This document shows, piece by piece, positions 33,530 through 37,168 of a stretch of DNA of 37,168 bases (position 1 is its first letter; every line of letters starts with the position of its first letter). Under the pieces are notes generated by a model. It searched no databases, was not told the DNA's origin, and was given only the letters and a program-made list of their open reading frames with translations. A program made the translations under genes and the position numbers. This DNA is from Opitutales bacterium (GTDB lineage Bacteria; Verrucomicrobiota; Verrucomicrobiia; Opitutales; Seribacteraceae), in the NCBI GenBank assembly GCA_028101545.1, contig JAOHKZ010000021.1:1-37168 (forward strand), read 5' to 3'.

Positions 33530-35304
33530 TGGAGCAAACCACATGGAATTTTATTTTTATTGGCATAACCTTTGCCGTTTACATAGGAATTGCTATCTGG
33601 TCACGTGCTGGTTCCACTAAAGAATATTATACGGCAGGGGGTAGCGTCTCTCCGTTTGCCAACGGAATGGCAACTGCAGCTGACTGGATGTCAGCAGCAA
33701 CTTTCATTTCCATGGCTGGCGGGATTGCAGCTGCGGGATACGGTGCCTCCAAATTTCTAATGGGATGGACCGGCGGATTTGTGTTACTTACCACTTTAAT
33801 GGTTCCTTATCTAAGGAAATTTGGAAAAGCAACTGTGCCTGACTTTGTGGGCGACCGGTTTTACTCAAACGGTGCACGACTTGTGGCCGTAATTTGTGCC
33901 ATCTTTATTTGCATGACTTACATTATGGGCCAAATGCGCGGGGTCGGCATTGTTTTTTCCAGACTATTTGCAATTGAAATTTGGCAGGGGGTTATGATTG
34001 GTGGTGGAATTGTTTTTTTCTACGCCGGATTGGGTGGAATGAAAGGAATTACCTACACTCAGGTTGCCCAGTATTGTGTAATGGTATTTTCCTACACCAT
34101 TCCGGTCATATTCATTTCGATCATTATCACTGGAGATGTAATACCCCAGCTCGGGTTGATCGGAGATTACATAAAAGACGGTCCCGAAAAAGCTCAGCCC
34201 TTGCTTCAAAAAATAAATCAAATTTCCATCGATCTTGGTTTTAATGAATACACCGCGGGGACAAGTAATAAATTGGACCTTTTTTGCATCACTGCAGCAC
34301 TTATGGTCGGAACGGCTGGATTACCCCATGTAATTGTACGCTTTTTTACGGTAAAAAATGTTAAAGCAGTCCGAAAGTCAGCCTATTGGACCTTAAGTTT
34401 CATTGCCGTTATTTATCTGACTGCCCCCGCATTGGGTATGTTTGCACGTACCAATTTTATTGAAGAAATAAACGGGAAAAAATACCAGGAAGCACCCGAA
34501 TGGTTTACCAACTGGGAAAACCAGGGAATGATTGCATGGGTCGACAAAAACAATGATGGCGTCATGCAGTACCGCGCCGGTGATGTATTTGACGGTAAAC
34601 CTTCTTATGACGATTCCAATCGAAAAGAAGCAAGCCCCCGGAAGGTTTCCAATGAAATTGACCCCTCCGAAAACGAGGTTTACTATGACAAAGACATAAT
34701 TGTTTTGGCAAATCCGGAAATGGCCGGACTGCCCAAGTGGGTTATTGCATTGGTCATGGCTGGTTGTGTGGCTGCTGCCTTATCGACTGCAGCCGGTTTA
34801 TTATTGGTTTTATCTACCTCCATCTCTCATGACTTGATGAAAAAAATCATCAAACCCGATATTTCTGACAAACAGGAAATTCGCTACGCCCGAATTGCTT
34901 CTTTTGGTGCCTTGGTAATAGCAGCTTATTTTGGTATCAACCCACCTTCCAGCTTTGTGGCTAAAACGGTTGCCTTTGCATTCGGTTTAGCTGCGTCCTC
35001 CTTCTTCCCTACCCTGATCATGGGAATATTCTCCAAGAAAATAAATAAGCAGGGAGCTATTGCTGGCATGATATCTGGCATAGGCTTCACACTTGGTTAC
35101 ATTGTTTATTTCCAATTTCTAACCACGAGCAAAGATTATTTGTTCGGCATTTCCCCTGAAGGTATAGGTTTTATAGGAATGCTTATTAATTTTGTCGTTG
35201 CCTTTGCCATTAGTTCGATCACTCCGCCACCTCCTAAAGAAGTTCAAGATATGGTGGAAGAAATCCGTATTCCCAAAGGCACTGGAAAAGCAATTAGTCA
35301 TTAA
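33529..35304 (+). CDS. Sodium/solute symporter large subunit (VC_2705/ActP-like)
   Basis: A 591-residue sodium:solute symporter of the SSS family. The N-terminal region has [20 protein letters not shown] then [20 protein letters not shown], the sodium-site helix typical of acetate/organic-acid carriers, and [19 protein letters not shown] in a mid-protein loop. Further helices fill the rest, about 13 in total. A long exposed loop at about 320-405 contains [10 protein letters not shown] (339-348), an EF-hand-like calcium loop that occurs in this subfamily. Late helices carry [20 protein letters not shown]. The substrate is probably acetate or a related short-chain organic acid. A strong Shine-Dalgarno (GAGGAGG) precedes the ATG at 33529, inside the small-subunit gene. 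Confidence 0.9.
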   Translation: MEQTTWNFIFIGITFAVYIGIAIWSRAGSTKEYYTAGGSVSPFANGMATAADWMSAATFISMAGGIAAAGYGASKFLMGWTGGFVLLTTLMVPYLRKFGKATVPDFVGDRFYSNGARLVAVICAIFICMTYIMGQMRGVGIVFSRLFAIEIWQGVMIGGGIVFFYAGLGGMKGITYTQVAQYCVMVFSYTIPVIFISIIITGDVIPQLGLIGDYIKDGPEKAQPLLQKINQISIDLGFNEYTAGTSNKLDLFCITAALMVGTAGLPHVIVRFFTVKNVKAVRKSAYWTLSFIAVIYLTAPALGMFARTNFIEEINGKKYQEAPEWFTNWENQGMIAWVDKNNDGVMQYRAGDVFDGKPSYDDSNRKEASPRKVSNEIDPSENEVYYDKDIIVLANPEMAGLPKWVIALVMAGCVAAALSTAAGLLLVLSTSISHDLMKKIIKPDISDKQEIRYARIASFGALVIAAYFGINPPSSFVAKTVAFAFGLAASSFFPTLIMGIFSKKINKQGAIAGMISGIGFTLGYIVYFQFLTTSKDYLFGISPEGIGFIGMLINFVVAFAISSITPPPPKEVQDMVEEIRIPKGTGKAISH

Positions 35305-35556
35305 AGCAGTTAGCTTTTAGCTATTTTCTACTGATTCATACTTTTTAAGATATCAATTCCCTTGGGTTCACAATCAAACTAGCTCAACTAGAGCGACTTT
35401 AAGTTTTAATTGTTTTGTCGACCTGATTAATTCAACAAACGATCTGTCTTAGGAAAAAGTATTAGCAAAATTTAGGATATTTTCGCTTTACACGAGTCGA
35501 ACTAATTCAGAGTTTAACCTGACCTCATTTTCACACCCTTAATATTCAAAATAATC

Positions 35557-36960
35557 ATGATCGAAAACAGACGTAAATTCCTAGCTCAATCCAGTCTTTT
35601 TGCCACATTTGCTATCAGTGGCACAAAATCATCGGGGAAAATCATCGGTGCGAATGAGCGTATTAATGTAGCAGTTTGCGGGATCAAAGGACGAGGCACA
35701 TCACATATGGGTGGTCATGGGAGACAAAAAAATGTGGTTATTTCTCATTTAGTGGACCCCGATTCTCGGCTACATGAAGCCCGCAAGAAATTTATTATTT
35801 CCAAGTTCAAGAATTCACCAGAATGTGTAAAGGATGTACGCAATGTTTTGGACAACAAGGATGTGGATGTTATTTCAATCGCAACTCCTAATCATTGGCA
35901 TAGTTTAATGTCGATTTGGGCCTGTCAGGCAGGCAAAGATGTATATGTGGAAAAACCATTAAGCCATAACCTTTTTGAGGGCAGGAAATTAGTGGAAGCG
36001 GCCAAAAAATATGGCCGTATCGTGCAACACGGAACTCAAAATCGTTCCCTAAGTAAATGGTCAAACCTCGCAAAGGAAATTGCATCCGGAAAAAGAGGAA
36101 AACTGGAAGTCGCTCTTGGCACTTGTCATAAAAGTCGTAATTCCATTGGTTTTAAAGAATCCAAATCTCCCCCAGATGAACTCGATTTTGATATTTGGAC
36201 CGGACCGGCTCCCAAAGAGGATTATCATGAAAACCTTGTTCATTATAATTGGCATTGGTTTTGGAATTATGGAAACGGAGATATCGGAAACCAGGGTGTA
36301 CATCAAATGGATATCGCCCGATGGATGATACCTGGGGCAGTCTGGCCCAAAAAAGTATTCTGCGTAGGCGGAAGATTTGGATATAAAGATCAAGGCCAAA
36401 CCGCTAATACACAACTAGCCATTTTTGACTACGGTGAATCCCTCCTTGTCTTTGATGTTCGGGGCCTTGCCGGTAAATCAAATATGGGAGTATCCAATCA
36501 TGTATACTTTGACAAGAATGCGAAACAAAAAGCCACGAAAAGCCATGGGCTTAAAAATATAAAAGACCCACTTGCTGATCGAGGTAAAGTGGATATTTTT
36601 GAAAATTTCATTCAGGCTGTCCGGAATCGCAAAGAAAATCATCTCGATGCCCATGTTTATGAAGGTCATGTATCAAGCGGACTCTGCCACCTTGCTAATC
36701 TGTCCTATCGATTAGGAGAAAAATCTGGTTTTAATAAAAAGAACAAAAATTTTGGAGGAGATAAGAAAGCTTATGAATATTTTGAACGAATGCAGGAGCA
36801 TCTCAAAGAAAATGGATTAACCCTGGAGGGAACAGATTATATCGTGGGAAGAACCTTAAACTTTGACTCCAAAACCGAGTCAATTACCGGGGATGATGAA
36901 GCAAACAAAATGCTTTCCCGAACCTATCGACCACCCTATGTGGTACCAAATAAAGTTTAA
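35557..36960 (+). CDS. Tat-type Gfo/Idh/MocA-family oxidoreductase
   Basis: A 467-residue NAD(P)-binding oxidoreductase of the Gfo/Idh/MocA family. The N-terminus MIENRRKFLAQSSLFATFAI is a Tat-like signal, but the h-region is short and no AxA site is obvious. The Rossmann fold starts INVAVCGIKGRGTSHM, then VDVISIATPNHWHSLMSIWA and the signature DVYVEKPLSHNLFEGRKL with the EKP lysine. The C-terminal domain has GDIGNQGVHQMDIARWMIPG. It is longer than the protein at 10501 and only distantly like it, so it is not a recent copy. It is flanked by gaps of 252 and 113 bases, so probably single. Substrate unknown, presumably a sugar or cyclitol. Confidence 0.85.
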   Translation: MIENRRKFLAQSSLFATFAISGTKSSGKIIGANERINVAVCGIKGRGTSHMGGHGRQKNVVISHLVDPDSRLHEARKKFIISKFKNSPECVKDVRNVLDNKDVDVISIATPNHWHSLMSIWACQAGKDVYVEKPLSHNLFEGRKLVEAAKKYGRIVQHGTQNRSLSKWSNLAKEIASGKRGKLEVALGTCHKSRNSIGFKESKSPPDELDFDIWTGPAPKEDYHENLVHYNWHWFWNYGNGDIGNQGVHQMDIARWMIPGAVWPKKVFCVGGRFGYKDQGQTANTQLAIFDYGESLLVFDVRGLAGKSNMGVSNHVYFDKNAKQKATKSHGLKNIKDPLADRGKVDIFENFIQAVRNRKENHLDAHVYEGHVSSGLCHLANLSYRLGEKSGFNKKNKNFGGDKKAYEYFERMQEHLKENGLTLEGTDYIVGRTLNFDSKTESITGDDEANKMLSRTYRPPYVVPNKV

Positions 36961-37073
36961 AGTTTTTATCTCTTCAAAAATATTGGTTCATCGACCAATC
37001 ATCAAATTCAAAAGCGATCGTTTGCATATTGGCTTTAATTAAGTTTATGTTGGCTGAAACTCGTACATCGATC

Positions 37074-37168
37074 ATGCGCACCTTTCTTTTCTTTCTTTTT
37101 CTATGTTACCTTTCGGGAGATGTACACTCTCAACGAACAGCACCGGCAGCGTTCAATCCAAGTGAAGA
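37074..37168 (+). CDS. N-terminus of an exported protein (cut by right edge)
   Basis: Thirty-one codons from an ATG at 37074 read to the window edge. They encode a signal peptide (MRTFLFFLFLCYLSGDVHS) followed by QRTAPAAFNPSE. A signal-peptidase I cleavage site after HS or further on is plausible. The start is supported by the signal-like N-terminus and the gap to the previous gene. The family cannot be identified from this fragment. Confidence 0.55.
   Translation, partial: MRTFLFFLFLCYLSGDVHSQRTAPAAFNPSE

Noticed and set aside
35305-35340. AGCT-TTT-AGCT repeat after the symporter gene as a terminator
   Set aside because: The stem is only 4 bp and the following T-run is short and broken.
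10501-36960. The two Gfo/Idh/MocA genes as a recent duplication
   Set aside because: They differ in length, signal peptide and most motifs beyond the family core, so they are distant paralogues.

Overview
The window looks like chromosome from a Gram-negative member of the Verrucomicrobiota, most likely the Opitutae side of the phylum and probably marine or aquatic. This is inferred from gene content: two Tat-exported Gfo/Idh/MocA oxidoreductases, a type II secretion pseudopilin cluster, a giant cadherin-like surface protein with a Trp-rich tail, an outer-membrane barrel protein, a DUF4212/VC_2705-type sodium symporter pair and AT-rich DNA. No rRNA or other marker settles the taxonomy. There is no phage, insertion sequence or CRISPR array.

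Positions 1-7478 (minus strand) hold a compact type II secretion operon read right to left: major pseudopilin GspG, minor pseudopilins GspH, I, J and K, inner-membrane GspL-like and GspM-like proteins, and finally the secretin GspD, cut by the left edge. Most junctions overlap by 1-4 bases. The ATPase GspE and platform protein GspF are not in view.

Positions 7596-10376 (plus) carry a lone nuoA, then a three-domain protein (EIIA-Ntr-like, pyruvate-kinase-C-like, diadenylate cyclase) that probably makes c-di-AMP, followed by nadD (NAD synthesis) and rsfS (ribosome silencing). A Tat-exported Gfo/Idh/MocA oxidoreductase follows at 10501, converging on an unrecognised 383-residue membrane-anchored protein.

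Positions 12949-13534 are non-coding apart from a possible relic of a LamG-type domain. A tRNA-Leu(CAA) and a GNAT acetyltransferase follow, then central metabolism: malate dehydrogenase and DAHP synthase on the minus strand, divergent from ygfZ plus a small coupled ORF, HU with a clear terminator, and a galactokinase-like GHMP kinase. MutS and an alpha/beta hydrolase form a minus-strand pair converging on the kinase.

Positions 22595-33015 (minus) are dominated by one gene of about 9.5 kb encoding about 3157 residues: a signal peptide, about 22 cadherin/Ig-like repeats, an FG-GAP propeller that appears to sit inside one repeat, and a Trp/Tyr-rich C-terminal module. An outer-membrane barrel gene follows 26 bases downstream. 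These two are probably a surface-display unit, and the type II system at the left end is a possible but unproven export route.

From 33257 the plus strand has a two-subunit sodium/organic-acid symporter, a second Tat-type Gfo/Idh/MocA oxidoreductase and the first 31 codons of another exported protein at the right edge. The most unusual items are the EIIA/DAC fusion protein, the nested propeller and Trp-rich tail of the giant protein, and the uncharacterised 383-residue protein.
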